Shown: piece after piece, positions 1 to 7,379 of the stretch
Position numbering within the stretch: the first letter of the stretch is position 1
Layout of the letters: every line of letters starts with the position of its first letter
From: Blastococcus sp.
Lineage (GTDB): Bacteria > Actinomycetota > Actinomycetes > Mycobacteriales > Geodermatophilaceae
Assembly (NCBI GenBank): GCA_025465355.1
Contig: JAODNN010000150.1
Span: 1-32,743, forward strand
DNA: 32,743 nt
Reading direction: 5' to 3'
Notes under the pieces: model-generated
The model's database searches: none
What the model saw: the letters and a program-made list of their open reading frames with translations, nothing else
Told to the model about the DNA's origin: nothing
Position numbers and translations under genes: made by a program

Positions 1-75
1 ACCCGGAAGCTAAGCCTCTCAGCGCCGATGGTACTGCCCCGGGGACGGGGTGGGAGAGTAGGACACCGCCGGACA
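1..75 (+). rRNA. rrf: 5S ribosomal RNA, 3' part
   Basis: The first 75 bases match the 3' two thirds of a bacterial 5S rRNA: a GAAGCTAAGCCTCTCAGCGC stretch, then the GGTACTGCCC and GGTGGGAGAGTAGG helix elements, closing with CCGCCGGAC, which pairs with the missing 5' end. The 5' end lies before the window. It is very probably the last gene of an rRNA operon, because it is followed directly by a strong hairpin and no tRNA. The exact 3' end (74-76) is inferred from the family. Confidence 0.93.
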
Positions 76-83
76 ACCATTAC

Positions 84-119
84 CGAAGGGGCCCCAGCAT
101 CCGTGCTGGGGCCCCTTCG
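84..119 (+). terminator. rRNA operon terminator hairpin
   Basis: A perfect 16-bp inverted repeat (arms 84-99 and 104-119, loop TCCG) lies 9 nt after the 5S rRNA. The stem is very GC-rich and is followed by TCATGTTCTCC rather than a clean T-run, which is usual for high-GC actinobacteria. From 120 to 383 I see no gene and no further structure apart from the start region of the phosphoesterase. Confidence 0.9.
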
Positions 120-383
120 TCATGTTCTCCTGTGCTCCAACCCCGCTGAAGCAGTCAGTTGTGACGCGCTCGAGCGGAGGCGGTCGGTTCCGCGGCATTC
201 GGGGACGGTGGTTCGCTGCTGGTCGCGTCGGGTCGTGGTCGGCGGTTGCTTGGTATCCGCAACGACTGTTGGATGCATCGGGGCGGCAGCCGCCGCTTGA
301 CGGATGCCCGGACCTCACGGAACCGTTCGTGGGGCCCGGAGCCGGACATCTCGCCCGCAGCAGGGCGCTCCGAAGGGATCTCC

Positions 384-1496
384 GTGAGACTTTCTGGACG
401 ACGACAGGCCCTGTTGGTGGGGATCACCGCCGCCACGCTGGCCTTCTCGGCAGGCGGCTCGGCCGTCGCGAAGCCGTCCGCGCCCGAGAGCACGCGCAGC
501 GCCTTCGACCACATCTACGTGATCATGCTGGAGAACCACTCGCAGTCCAGCGTCATCGGCGATCCGAACGCCCCGTACCTGACCGGTCTTGCGCACACGT
601 ACGCCATGGCCGACCGCTACTACGGCGTCACTCATCCGTCGATGCCCAACTACATCGCCTCGGTCGCGGGTGACAACTTCGGCATCCAGGACGACAACGA
701 CCAGAACGTCGTGAACCTCGACCGCAGGAACCTGGTCGACCAGCTGGAATCGGCACATGTGCGCTGGGGTGCGTACATGGAAGACCTTCCGGCCAACAAG
801 CTCGACCGGTTCAACCCCTCGGAAGCCGCGCCGTTGTACGCCAAGAAGCACAACCCCTTCGTGTTGTTCGACGACGTCGCGAGCAATCCGGCACGGATGG
901 CCAAGGTGCGGGACTACAGCCGGCTGGGGACCGACCTCAACGGGGGCGACGCGCCTCAGTTCGTCTGGATCTCGCCGAACCAGTGCAACGACATGCACGG
1001 CGGCGTCCCGGAACTTGCGGATCACCCCGAGACGCCGTGCCCCTATGGCAGCGTCAAGGATGACGCCAACGACGCTTCGCTCAAGCGCAAGGCGGACGCG
1101 TTCGTGAGGACGGCGGTCTCCACCATCACGCAGTCGCGCGCATGGACCCGCAGGTCGGCCGTCGTCATCGTCACTGACGAGAACGACTTCCAGTTCAGCA
1201 ACGAGCCGACCGGCCACTGGGAGAGCGCTGAGGGGTGCTGTGACTCCCCGTACGTCCCCGCTCACGACGGGCGGGTGTCGCCGAACTGGCCCGGCGGAAC
1301 CTACGGCGGCGGCCTCATCCCGGCCATCGTGGTGACCGGGGCCGGCCCCCGGCACGTGGTCGATCACACCCCCTACAACCACTACTCGCTGCTCACGACG
1401 ATCGAGGACAACTGGGGCCTGGGGCACCTCGGGCACGCGGGTGACACCGCCGGCGGCGTCGTCCCGATGTGGAAGGCGTTCCTCGGACACGCCTGA
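384..1496 (+). CDS. secreted phosphoesterase (phospholipase C/acid phosphatase family)
   Basis: The 370-residue product begins with a signal peptide (basic MRLSGRRQ, hydrophobic LLVGITAATLAF, probable cleavage after GGSAVA), so it should be exported. The mature part starts with the family motif HIYVIMLENHS, continues with GVTHPSMPNYIASVAG, and has a VVIVTDEND block near the C-terminus. These are hallmarks of the phosphoesterase family that includes bacterial phospholipases C and acid phosphatases. The substrate cannot be read from sequence. The GTG at 384 is chosen over upstream in-frame starts because GAAGGG sits 6 nt before it and the signal peptide follows at once. The gene is monocistronic, between the rRNA terminator and the ureide genes, with no evident link to either. 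Confidence 0.85.
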   Translation: MRLSGRRQALLVGITAATLAFSAGGSAVAKPSAPESTRSAFDHIYVIMLENHSQSSVIGDPNAPYLTGLAHTYAMADRYYGVTHPSMPNYIASVAGDNFGIQDDNDQNVVNLDRRNLVDQLESAHVRWGAYMEDLPANKLDRFNPSEAAPLYAKKHNPFVLFDDVASNPARMAKVRDYSRLGTDLNGGDAPQFVWISPNQCNDMHGGVPELADHPETPCPYGSVKDDANDASLKRKADAFVRTAVSTITQSRAWTRRSAVVIVTDENDFQFSNEPTGHWESAEGCCDSPYVPAHDGRVSPNWPGGTYGGGLIPAIVVTGAGPRHVVDHTPYNHYSLLTTIEDNWGLGHLGHAGDTAGGVVPMWKAFLGHA

Positions 1497-1599
1497 TCTC
1501 CGGCACCGTGAGTACACCGTGGTGAGTTCCGGGTGCAACAGGAATGTCCCGTGCCAGGGTGAGCGTCCGAGCCCCGCCCGCAAGGGAGGTTCTGCCCCC

Positions 1600-1689
1600 G
1601 TGCACCTGTCGCCGCACGAGCAGGAACGGCTGCTGCTCTCCTACGCCGCCGCGCTGGTGCCGGACGCCGCCGTCCGGGTGACCGCGTGA
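1600..1689 (+). pseudogene. ureA: urease gamma N-terminal remnant / short ORF coupled to allantoinase
   Basis: A 29-codon ORF starts with GTG at 1600, 10 nt after a strong Shine-Dalgarno sequence (AAGGGAGG, 1582-1589). Its first residues, [17 protein letters not shown], match the N-terminus of urease gamma subunits (typically MHLTPxExEKLL). The roughly 100-residue body of UreA is missing: after about 17 residues the match stops, and TGA (1687-1689) overlaps the allantoinase GTG at 1686. It could be a degraded ureA or a retained leader whose translation feeds ribosomes into allB. Urease would use the urea made by allantoicase, so the relic fits its surroundings. No nickel-enzyme function is possible from this fragment. 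Confidence 0.7.
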
Positions 1690-3005
1690 GCGCTCTCGTC
1701 GTCCGCGCGCAGCGGGTGGTGCTGCCGTCCGGGACCCGCGCGGCCGCGGTGCACACCGCGGACGGCCGGATCATCGCCGTCACCGGCTACGACGACGTGC
1801 CGGGGTCGGCCGTCACGCTCGCCGACGACGAGGTGCTGCTGCCGGGGCTGGTGGACAGCCACGTGCACGTGAACGAACCGGGCCGGACCGAGTGGGAGGG
1901 CTTCGCGACCGCGACCCGGGCGGCGGCCGCCGGCGGGGTCACCACGATCGTCGACATGCCCCTCAACTCCATCCCCGCCACCGTGTCGATGGAGGCGTTG
2001 CACGTGAAACGTCACGCGGCAGAAGGCCAGGTCGCGGTCGATGTCGCGTTCTGGGGAGGGGCCGTTCCCGGCAACCTGGACCAGCTGCGTCCCTTGCACG
2101 AGGCCGGCGTCGTCGGGTTCAAGTGCTTTCTGCTCGACTCGGGTGTCCCGGAGTTCCCGCCGCTGGACGACGCCGGCCTCCGCGCCGCGCTGACCGAGCT
2201 CGCGACATTCGACGGACTGCTGATCGCGCACGCCGAGGACGCCGAGGTGATCGCAGCGGCGCCCGAGCCGCGGGGCTCGAGCTACGCGGCTTTCCTGGCG
2301 TCGCGGCCGGGCGCGGCCGAGGAGTCGGCGATCGGCCGGCTGGTGGCCGCGGCCACGGACACGGGGGCGCGGGCGCACGTCGTGCACCTGGCCGATGGCG
2401 ACGCCCTGCCGATCCTGCGCAAGGCGCGGGCGGATGGGGTGCGGATCACCGTCGAGACCTGCCCGCACTACCTGACCTTCGCGGCCGAGGAGGTGCCGGA
2501 CGGCGCCACGTCGTTCAAGTGCTGCCCCCCGATCCGCGAGGCGTCGCACCGGGAGGCCCTGTGGGCCGCGCTCGTCGACGGCGACCTCGACGTGGTCGTC
2601 AGCGACCACTCGCCGTGCACCCCCGAGCTCAAGCTGCTCGACCACGGTGACTTCGGTGCGGCATGGGGCGGGATCGCCTCGCTGCAGGTCGGGCTGCCGG
2701 TGGTCTGGACAGCCGCGCGTGCGCGGGGCATCGCACTGGGCCAGGTGGTGCACTGGATGGCCGAGGCGCCGGCCCGGCTGGCCGGGTTGCCGGCCAAGGG
2801 CGCGATTGCCGCCGGCCGGGACGCCGACCTGGTGGCCTTCGCGCCCGACGAGCGCTGGACGGTCGGCGAGCTGCACCACCGCAACCCGGTGACGCCCTAT
2901 GCGGGCCGGGAGCTCGTCGGGGCCGTCCGCCGGACGTGGCTGCGGGGGCAGCCCGCCGACGGCATCCCCCGCGGACGGCTGCTCGTCCGCGGGACTGCCG
3001 GATGA
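1686..3005 (+). CDS. allB: allantoinase
   Basis: This 439-residue cytosolic amidohydrolase hydrolyses allantoin to allantoate, the first ureide step after urate oxidation. Visible metal-site residues are HVH at 59-61 ([13 protein letters not shown]), the lysine expected to be carbamylated at K146 (GVVGFKCFL), H182 (IAHAED), H234 (VVHLAD) and D307 ([12 protein letters not shown]). The [11 protein letters not shown] segment and the overall length are typical of bacterial AllB rather than dihydroorotase or hydantoinase. The GTG start at 1686 overlaps the stop of the urease-gamma remnant, implying translational coupling. The gene converges with a small minus-strand gene 4 nt after its stop; allantoicase lies just beyond. 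Confidence 0.92.
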   Translation: MSALVVRAQRVVLPSGTRAAAVHTADGRIIAVTGYDDVPGSAVTLADDEVLLPGLVDSHVHVNEPGRTEWEGFATATRAAAAGGVTTIVDMPLNSIPATVSMEALHVKRHAAEGQVAVDVAFWGGAVPGNLDQLRPLHEAGVVGFKCFLLDSGVPEFPPLDDAGLRAALTELATFDGLLIAHAEDAEVIAAAPEPRGSSYAAFLASRPGAAEESAIGRLVAAATDTGARAHVVHLADGDALPILRKARADGVRITVETCPHYLTFAAEEVPDGATSFKCCPPIREASHREALWAALVDGDLDVVVSDHSPCTPELKLLDHGDFGAAWGGIASLQVGLPVVWTAARARGIALGQVVHWMAEAPARLAGLPAKGAIAAGRDADLVAFAPDERWTVGELHHRNPVTPYAGRELVGAVRRTWLRGQPADGIPRGRLLVRGTAG

Positions 3006-3009
3006 CCGG

Positions 3010-3171
3010 CTACTGCTGCTCGCGCTCCTCGCGCGTGGTCTCCTCGTAGCCCTTCGGGTCGCTGTCCACGCCGCCGGCGGGATCGGCATTGCCGAGGGCG
3101 GTCTCGGCGGGCAGGTGCTCGACGTAGTCCTTGGCGCGGGTCTCGAGGTCGTCGTGGTCGGGGGTGGTCAT
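3010..3171 (-). CDS. small acidic protein of unknown function (53 aa)
   Basis: A 53-residue ORF starts at ATG 3171 with GAGGAG six nt upstream. The product is hydrophilic and strongly acidic (opening MTTPDHDDLETRAKDYVEHL, ending TTREEREQQ), without cysteines or membrane segments, and looks largely disordered. I recognise no family. It lies between allantoinase (convergent, 4 nt apart) and allantoicase (divergent, 96 nt), so it may share the divergent control region at 3172-3267. The good ribosome site and exact fit between neighbours support a real gene. Confidence 0.6.
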   Translation of the reverse strand: MTTPDHDDLETRAKDYVEHLPAETALGNADPAGGVDSDPKGYEETTREEREQQ

Positions 3172-3225
3172 GAGTGCTCCTCGTACCTCATCGGGCCGGT
3201 GGCGCGCGTCCGCTTCGCGCGTTCT

Positions 3226-3236
3226 GCCACAGTGGC
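3226..3236. promoter_or_regulatory. small palindrome in the divergent control region
   Basis: GCCAC-A-GTGGC is a perfect 5-bp-arm palindrome in the 96-bp gap between the divergent 53-aa gene and allantoicase. It is a possible operator by position only. Short palindromes are common by chance at this GC content, so the call is weak. Confidence 0.25.
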
Positions 3237-3267
3237 CCCGCGTCCGCCAGCAACGCAAGGAGCCCCG

Positions 3268-4401
3268 ATGACCGTCAGCACCTCCAGCGACTGGGCGCGC
3301 CTGCCCGATCTCGCCGGTCGGGCCCTCGGCGGTGCCGTGGTCGCCGCGAGCGACGAGTTCTTCGCCGCCAAGGAGAACCTGGTCCGACCGGAACCCGCGG
3401 AGCCCCGCACCGAGTTCGGGCACAAGGGCAAGGAGTACGACGGCTGGGAGACCCGGCGCCGCCGTACCCCTGGGCACGACTGGGCGGTTGTCCGGCTCGG
3501 GGCGCCCGGCATCGTGGCCGGCGTCGTCGTCGACACCGCGTTCTTCAGCGGCAACTTCCCGCCGCGCGCGTCGATCGAGGCGGCCGCGGTGGAGGGCCAC
3601 CCGTCCACCGACGAACTGCTCAAGGCCGACTGGCAGCCGCTGTTGCACCTCTCCGGCCTCGAGGGTGACACCGCCAACGCCTTCCCGGTCGACTCCGACC
3701 GCCGGGTGACCCATGTCCGGCTCTCGATCCATCCCGACGGCGGCGTCGCGCGGCTGCGGGTGCACGGGACCGTGCTGCCCGACCCGAGGCTGGTGGACGC
3801 CGGGCCGTTCGACCTCGCGGCGCTGGAGAACGGCGGCCTCGTGACCGCGGTGAGCAACGAGTTCTACGGCCGGCCGCAGCAGCTGCTCAGCCGCGGACCG
3901 GCGCGCTCGATGGGGGAGGGCTGGGAGACCGTCCGCCGCCGCGACTCGGCCAATGACTGGGTCGAGGTCGCGCTCGCCTGCGAGGGCGTCGTCACCCTGG
4001 CCGAGCTGGACACCTCCTGGTTCCTCGGGAACGCTCCCGGCAGCGCCGCCCTGACCGGCGTCGGTCCGGACGGCGAGGTCTCGCTGGCGCCGCGCACACG
4101 CCTGCAGCCCGACACCCGGCACCGCTTCGTCCTGGACGCGGCGCCCGGCGTCGACCGCGTCCGGCTCGACGTCTTCCCCGACGGCGGCATGGCGCGACTG
4201 CGGCTGTGGGGGCGGCCCACGGCGGCGGGGCGGGCGGCCCTGGGCCGGCGCTGGTTCGACGCGTTGCCCGACGTCCAGGCGCTGGAAGTGCTCGGCTCGA
4301 TCGGGATGTCCCCGCACCAGGCGGGTCGGCTGGTGGGTGCCCGCCCGCTGGGCGCCCGGGTGCCGGAAGCGATCGCCCCCTTGGTTCTCGGACGCCGCTA
4401 G
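3268..4401 (+). CDS. alc: allantoicase
   Basis: Allantoicase converts allantoate to ureidoglycolate and urea. The 377-residue product shows the internally duplicated allantoicase fold: repeat 1 carries DEFFAAKENL, GKEYDGWETRRRR and DWAVVRLG, then DTAFFSGNFPP and IHPDGGVARLRVHG; repeat 2 carries NEFYGRPQQL, MGEGWETVRRR and DWVEVALA, then DTSWFLGNAPG and FPDGGMARLRLWG. These are the classic paired family motifs. The ATG at 3268 follows AAGGAG by 6 nt. About 35 residues beyond the second repeat (from DALPDVQALEVLG) extend past the usual end, with no function I recognise. It is functionally paired with allB, although the minus-strand 53-aa gene lies between them. The stop TAG overlaps a possible -10 box of the next gene. 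Confidence 0.93.
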   Translation: MTVSTSSDWARLPDLAGRALGGAVVAASDEFFAAKENLVRPEPAEPRTEFGHKGKEYDGWETRRRRTPGHDWAVVRLGAPGIVAGVVVDTAFFSGNFPPRASIEAAAVEGHPSTDELLKADWQPLLHLSGLEGDTANAFPVDSDRRVTHVRLSIHPDGGVARLRVHGTVLPDPRLVDAGPFDLAALENGGLVTAVSNEFYGRPQQLLSRGPARSMGEGWETVRRRDSANDWVEVALACEGVVTLAELDTSWFLGNAPGSAALTGVGPDGEVSLAPRTRLQPDTRHRFVLDAAPGVDRVRLDVFPDGGMARLRLWGRPTAAGRAALGRRWFDALPDVQALEVLGSIGMSPHQAGRLVGARPLGARVPEAIAPLVLGRR

Positions 4402-4404
4402 GGT
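4399..4404 (+). promoter_or_regulatory. possible -10 box (TAGGGT) for the DUF4333 gene
   Basis: TAGGGT begins with the allantoicase stop codon. It would give a start about 7 nt downstream and a 5' leader of about 40 nt with the GAGGAGGA ribosome site at 4441. I see no convincing -35 hexamer at the right distance. Confidence 0.35.
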
Positions 4405-4451
4405 CCGCAGCCACCGCCTTTCCGCGCTCCCACCGCTGCCGAGGAGGACCC

Positions 4452-4757
4452 ATGACTCGTCGTCGATATCCGGTGTTCCTCCCGGTCCTGCTCCTGGGGC
4501 TGTCCGCGTGCGGGAGCCACTCGCTCACCGCGACCTCGGTGGCCACGGGCGCGGAGAACGCACTGGAGAAGCAGGTCGGGACGCGCCCGACGGTCAGCTG
4601 CCCGAACGATCTCGACGCCAGGGTCGGTGCAACCACGCGGTGCACGCTGACCGCGGGCTCGGATCCCACGAAGTACGGCGTCACGGTGACGGTGACCTCG
4701 GTCAAGGACGCGAACGCGACCTTCGACGTCAAGGTGGACACGAAGCCGGTGAGCTGA
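4452..4757 (+). CDS. DUF4333 lipoprotein
   Basis: The 101-residue product has a short basic start, a hydrophobic stretch and a lipobox LSAC (cysteine near residue 19), so it should be a lipoprotein on the outer face of the membrane. The mature part has the DUF4333 pattern: EKQVG, then a conserved CPNDLDARVGATTRCTL segment with two cysteines probably forming a disulfide, then YGVTVTVTSV and a FDVKVD strand. The family is common in actinobacteria and has no firm function. A strong GAGGAGGA lies 3 nt before ATG. It sits between allantoicase and 8-oxoguanine deaminase, probably with its own promoter, and has no obvious role in purine breakdown. Confidence 0.85.
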   Translation: MTRRRYPVFLPVLLLGLSACGSHSLTATSVATGAENALEKQVGTRPTVSCPNDLDARVGATTRCTLTAGSDPTKYGVTVTVTSVKDANATFDVKVDTKPVS

Positions 4758-4789
4758 CGGGAACCCGGCGCGTCCCCGGGTTCGGCAGG

Positions 4790-6187
4790 ATGCCGCACGT
4801 GGAGACTCCCGCGCGCGCCGATCTGCTGGTCACGGACGCCGAACTCGTCGCAACCGTCGACGACGCCCGGCGGGAGATCCGCGGCGGCTGGGTGGCGGTG
4901 ACCGGCGGCCTGATCAGCGGACTCGGCGGTCCGGGCGATCCGCGACCGGACGCCGCCCGCACGATCGACGCCCGCGGCTGCCTGGTGACGCCGGGCCTGG
5001 TGAACACCCACCACCACCTGTACCAGAACCTGACCCGCGCGTTCGCCCCCGCACTGTCCGGGGGGCTGTTCGACTGGCTGGCCACGCTCTATCCGCTGTG
5101 GGCCCGGCTGGACGAGGAGGCCGCCTACGTCAGCGCGTACGTCGGCCTGACCGAGCTGGCGCTGGCCGGCTGCACCACGTCCACCGACCACCTCTACGTG
5201 CACCCGCGCGGGGCCGGTGACCTGATCTCGGCCGAGGTCGCCGCCGCCCGCGACCTGGGGATCCGTTTCTCCCCGACGCGGGGCTCGATGTCGCTGTCGG
5301 TGAAGGACGGCGGGCTGCCCCCCGACTCCGTCGTCCAGGATGACGACGAGATCCTGGCTGACTCCGAGCGGCTGGTCGCTGCGCACCATGACCGCTCGCC
5401 CTCCGCGATGACCCGCATCGCCCTGGCCCCCTGCTCGCCGTTCAGCGTCTCGACGTCGCTCATGACCCGGACGGCCGAGCTCGCCGAGCAGCTCGATGTC
5501 CGCCTGCACACCCACCTGTGTGAGACGCAGGACGAGGAGGTGTTCTGCATCGAGCGGTTCGGCCGTCGGCCGGTGGACTACCTGGCGGACGTCGGCTGGA
5601 TGAGCGACCGGGTCTGGCTGGCGCACGTCGTGTGGCCGGACGCCGACGAGGTGACCCGACTCGGCGCCGCGCGGGTGGGGGTGGCGCACTGCCCGTCATC
5701 CAACATGATCCTGGGCAGTGGACTGGCCCCGGTCGCCGAGCTCCGGGCCGCCGGCGCGCCGGTCGGGCTGGGCGTGGACGGGTCGGCGTCCGCGGACTCG
5801 GCCTCGCTGTGGCTCGAGGCCCGGACGGCGATGCTGCAGGGCAAGCTCCGGCACGGCGCCGGGTCGATGTCGGCGCGGGACGCCCTGGAGATGGCGACGC
5901 GCGGCGGGGCGGCCTGCCTCGGGCGGTCCGGCGAGATCGGGGAGCTCTCGGTCGGAGCGTGCGGCGACCTCGTCGTCTGGCCGCTGACCGGGCCGGCGTT
6001 CGCGGGCGCGCTGTCGGACCCGGTGGAGGCCTGGCTGCGCTGCGGGCCCGTCGCCGCGCGGGACACCGTCGTCGCCGGGCGGCTCGTGGTCGGGGACGGC
6101 GTCCCCGTGCACGGCGGCCTCGACGAGCAGCTCGCCATCCACCGCCGGGTCGCCGAGCGCCTGCAGGCTACGGCCGACCTGCTGTGA
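4790..6187 (+). CDS. 8-oxoguanine deaminase
   Basis: This metal-dependent amidohydrolase of the ATZ/TRZ class deaminates 8-oxoguanine to urate. The signature NTHHHLYQNLTRAF (metal-site HxH near residues 74-76) followed by LFDWLATLYPLW is the pattern of the 8-oxoguanine deaminase group, unlike ordinary guanine deaminase. HLCET and GVDGSASAD supply the later metal and catalytic residues. Length is 465 residues from ATG 4790, typical of the family. GTG at 4799 is an equally likely start because GGCAGGA (4784-4790) is 8 nt before it, whereas it overlaps the ATG. The gene is 32 nt after the lipoprotein gene. The product urate feeds the pathway that allB and alc finish, though no uricase is visible here. 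Confidence 0.88.
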   Translation: MPHVETPARADLLVTDAELVATVDDARREIRGGWVAVTGGLISGLGGPGDPRPDAARTIDARGCLVTPGLVNTHHHLYQNLTRAFAPALSGGLFDWLATLYPLWARLDEEAAYVSAYVGLTELALAGCTTSTDHLYVHPRGAGDLISAEVAAARDLGIRFSPTRGSMSLSVKDGGLPPDSVVQDDDEILADSERLVAAHHDRSPSAMTRIALAPCSPFSVSTSLMTRTAELAEQLDVRLHTHLCETQDEEVFCIERFGRRPVDYLADVGWMSDRVWLAHVVWPDADEVTRLGAARVGVAHCPSSNMILGSGLAPVAELRAAGAPVGLGVDGSASADSASLWLEARTAMLQGKLRHGAGSMSARDALEMATRGGAACLGRSGEIGELSVGACGDLVVWPLTGPAFAGALSDPVEAWLRCGPVAARDTVVAGRLVVGDGVPVHGGLDEQLAIHRRVAERLQATADLL

Positions 6188-6242
6188 CGCGCTGAAGCAG
6201 TCCGCCGTCGCGCGTCGACGCGGCGAGGGGCATACGAGGCCG

Positions 6243-6248
6243 TAGAGT
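6243..6248 (+). promoter_or_regulatory. possible -10 box (TAGAGT) for the SPFH gene
   Basis: TAGAGT lies in the 102-bp gap before the SPFH gene, about 35 nt upstream of its AGGAG ribosome site at 6278-6282. It fits the TANNNT -10 consensus of actinobacterial housekeeping sigma factors. I see no good -35. Confidence 0.35.
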
Positions 6249-6289
6249 CCGCTCCCGCTGTCGGCCGCTGTCAGGTCAGGAGAAAAAGG

Positions 6290-7294
6290 GTGTCAGTGCA
6301 TCCCCTCGGTGGGCGCAAGCTGCCGCGGTCCAGGGGTTTCCGGCTGCTCGTCGGGCTGGGGATCACGGTCGTGGTCGTCCTGGTCGCGGTCGTCCCCGCT
6401 CTCGCGTTCCTCACCGGATTCACCAAGGCGGACGGCGGGCACGTCGTCGTCGTCCGCAACGGCGGCCCGTTCGACGACAACAGCATCCGTCAGGTGATCG
6501 AGCCGAACTCCAGCCTCACCTCCACCGGCCTGTTCTCCTCCGAGCACCCGTATCCGTCGACGCAGCGCAACTTCAAGGTCAGCGGCGCGAAGAACGCCGA
6601 CTCCAACGAGGTCATCAACGTTCCGACCAAGGACGGGGTCCTCGTCGGCGTCGAGGGCACCTTCTATTTCGACGTCAACTTCGGTGACGAGAAGGTGATG
6701 CGCGCGTTCGACGACAAGTACGGCACGCGCACCTATCCGGCGCCGGGTGCGACCGCCACCTATGCCTGGGACGGCGACGCCGGCTGGAGCGCTTTCCTCG
6801 AATTCACCCTCGGCAACCTGGTGCAGAACGTGCTGCGCCAGGAGATCGGCAACGTGGAGTGCGCCGACCTGGTCGCCTCGTGTTCGCTGGCGGCAAACTC
6901 CAGCGCCCAGGCGGCCGCGGCGCACATCGACCCGAACGCCAACGGCAACCGGACCATCAGCCAGGTGCAGCAGGCGGTCAACGACGCCTTCACCCAGGAC
7001 GTCGACAGCGTGCTCGGTGTGCCGATCCTCATCCACCCCCGGTTCGTGCTGAGCAAGGTGGACCTCCCGCAGAACGTCCAGGAAGCGATCAACAAGGCGC
7101 AGGCGGCCTTCGCCGGCGTCACCGAGTCGCAGGCGGCGCTACAGCGTGCGCAGATCGACGCGAAGGCGAACGCGGCTCGGCAGAGCGGCTACAACTCGTG
7201 CCCGACCTGCGCCCAGATCGACATCCTGAAGTCGCTGCCCAGCGGGCTCACCACGTACGCGCCGGGCCAGGGTTTCGCCGTCACCGGTAGGTAA
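6290..7294 (+). CDS. membrane-anchored SPFH/band-7 protein
   Basis: The 334-residue product has a basic N-terminus, one transmembrane helix (about residues 18-41), then a long SPFH-like region (HVVVVRNGGPFD at 51-62, DGVLVGVEGTFYFDVN at 115-130) and an Ala/Gln-rich helical part (about 262-296) typical of the stomatin/prohibitin group. These proteins form membrane-bound oligomeric scaffolds. Unusual for the group are two cysteine pairs, C191/C198 and a C304-PTC307 motif near the end, which could form disulfides outside the membrane. The GTG at 6290 has AGGAG 7 nt upstream; GTG at 6296 is less well placed. It stands alone between 8-oxoguanine deaminase and the convergent egt operon. Confidence 0.82.
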   Translation: MSVHPLGGRKLPRSRGFRLLVGLGITVVVVLVAVVPALAFLTGFTKADGGHVVVVRNGGPFDDNSIRQVIEPNSSLTSTGLFSSEHPYPSTQRNFKVSGAKNADSNEVINVPTKDGVLVGVEGTFYFDVNFGDEKVMRAFDDKYGTRTYPAPGATATYAWDGDAGWSAFLEFTLGNLVQNVLRQEIGNVECADLVASCSLAANSSAQAAAAHIDPNANGNRTISQVQQAVNDAFTQDVDSVLGVPILIHPRFVLSKVDLPQNVQEAINKAQAAFAGVTESQAALQRAQIDAKANAARQSGYNSCPTCAQIDILKSLPSGLTTYAPGQGFAVTGR

Positions 7295-7376
7295 AGGACC
7301 TCCCTGCCCCCCACCGCTCGCAGGCCCCGTCCAGGGCACCGCGCCGAGCGTGCGAGGGGTGGGGAGGACGGGTCCT
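7295..7376. terminator. bidirectional terminator between SPFH gene and egt operon
   Basis: Right after the SPFH stop, AGGACC...CCCCCCACCGCTCGCA pairs imperfectly with TGCGAGGGGTGGGGAGGACGGGTCCT (7351-7376), giving a long, interrupted hairpin. It fills the gap between two convergent genes and lies 3 nt beyond the egtE stop, so it could end transcripts from both sides. Confidence 0.6.
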
Positions 7377-7379
7377 CTG

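Noticed and set aside
1497-1599. Possible TTCC...GGAA operator before the ureA remnant
   Set aside because: Arms are only 4 bp with a 10-bp spacer, which is expected by chance; no known purine- or allantoin-regulator site was matched.
1641-3089. A 482-codon open frame on the minus strand opposite allantoinase
   Set aside because: No motifs, composition typical of an antisense shadow, and allB is certain on the plus strand.
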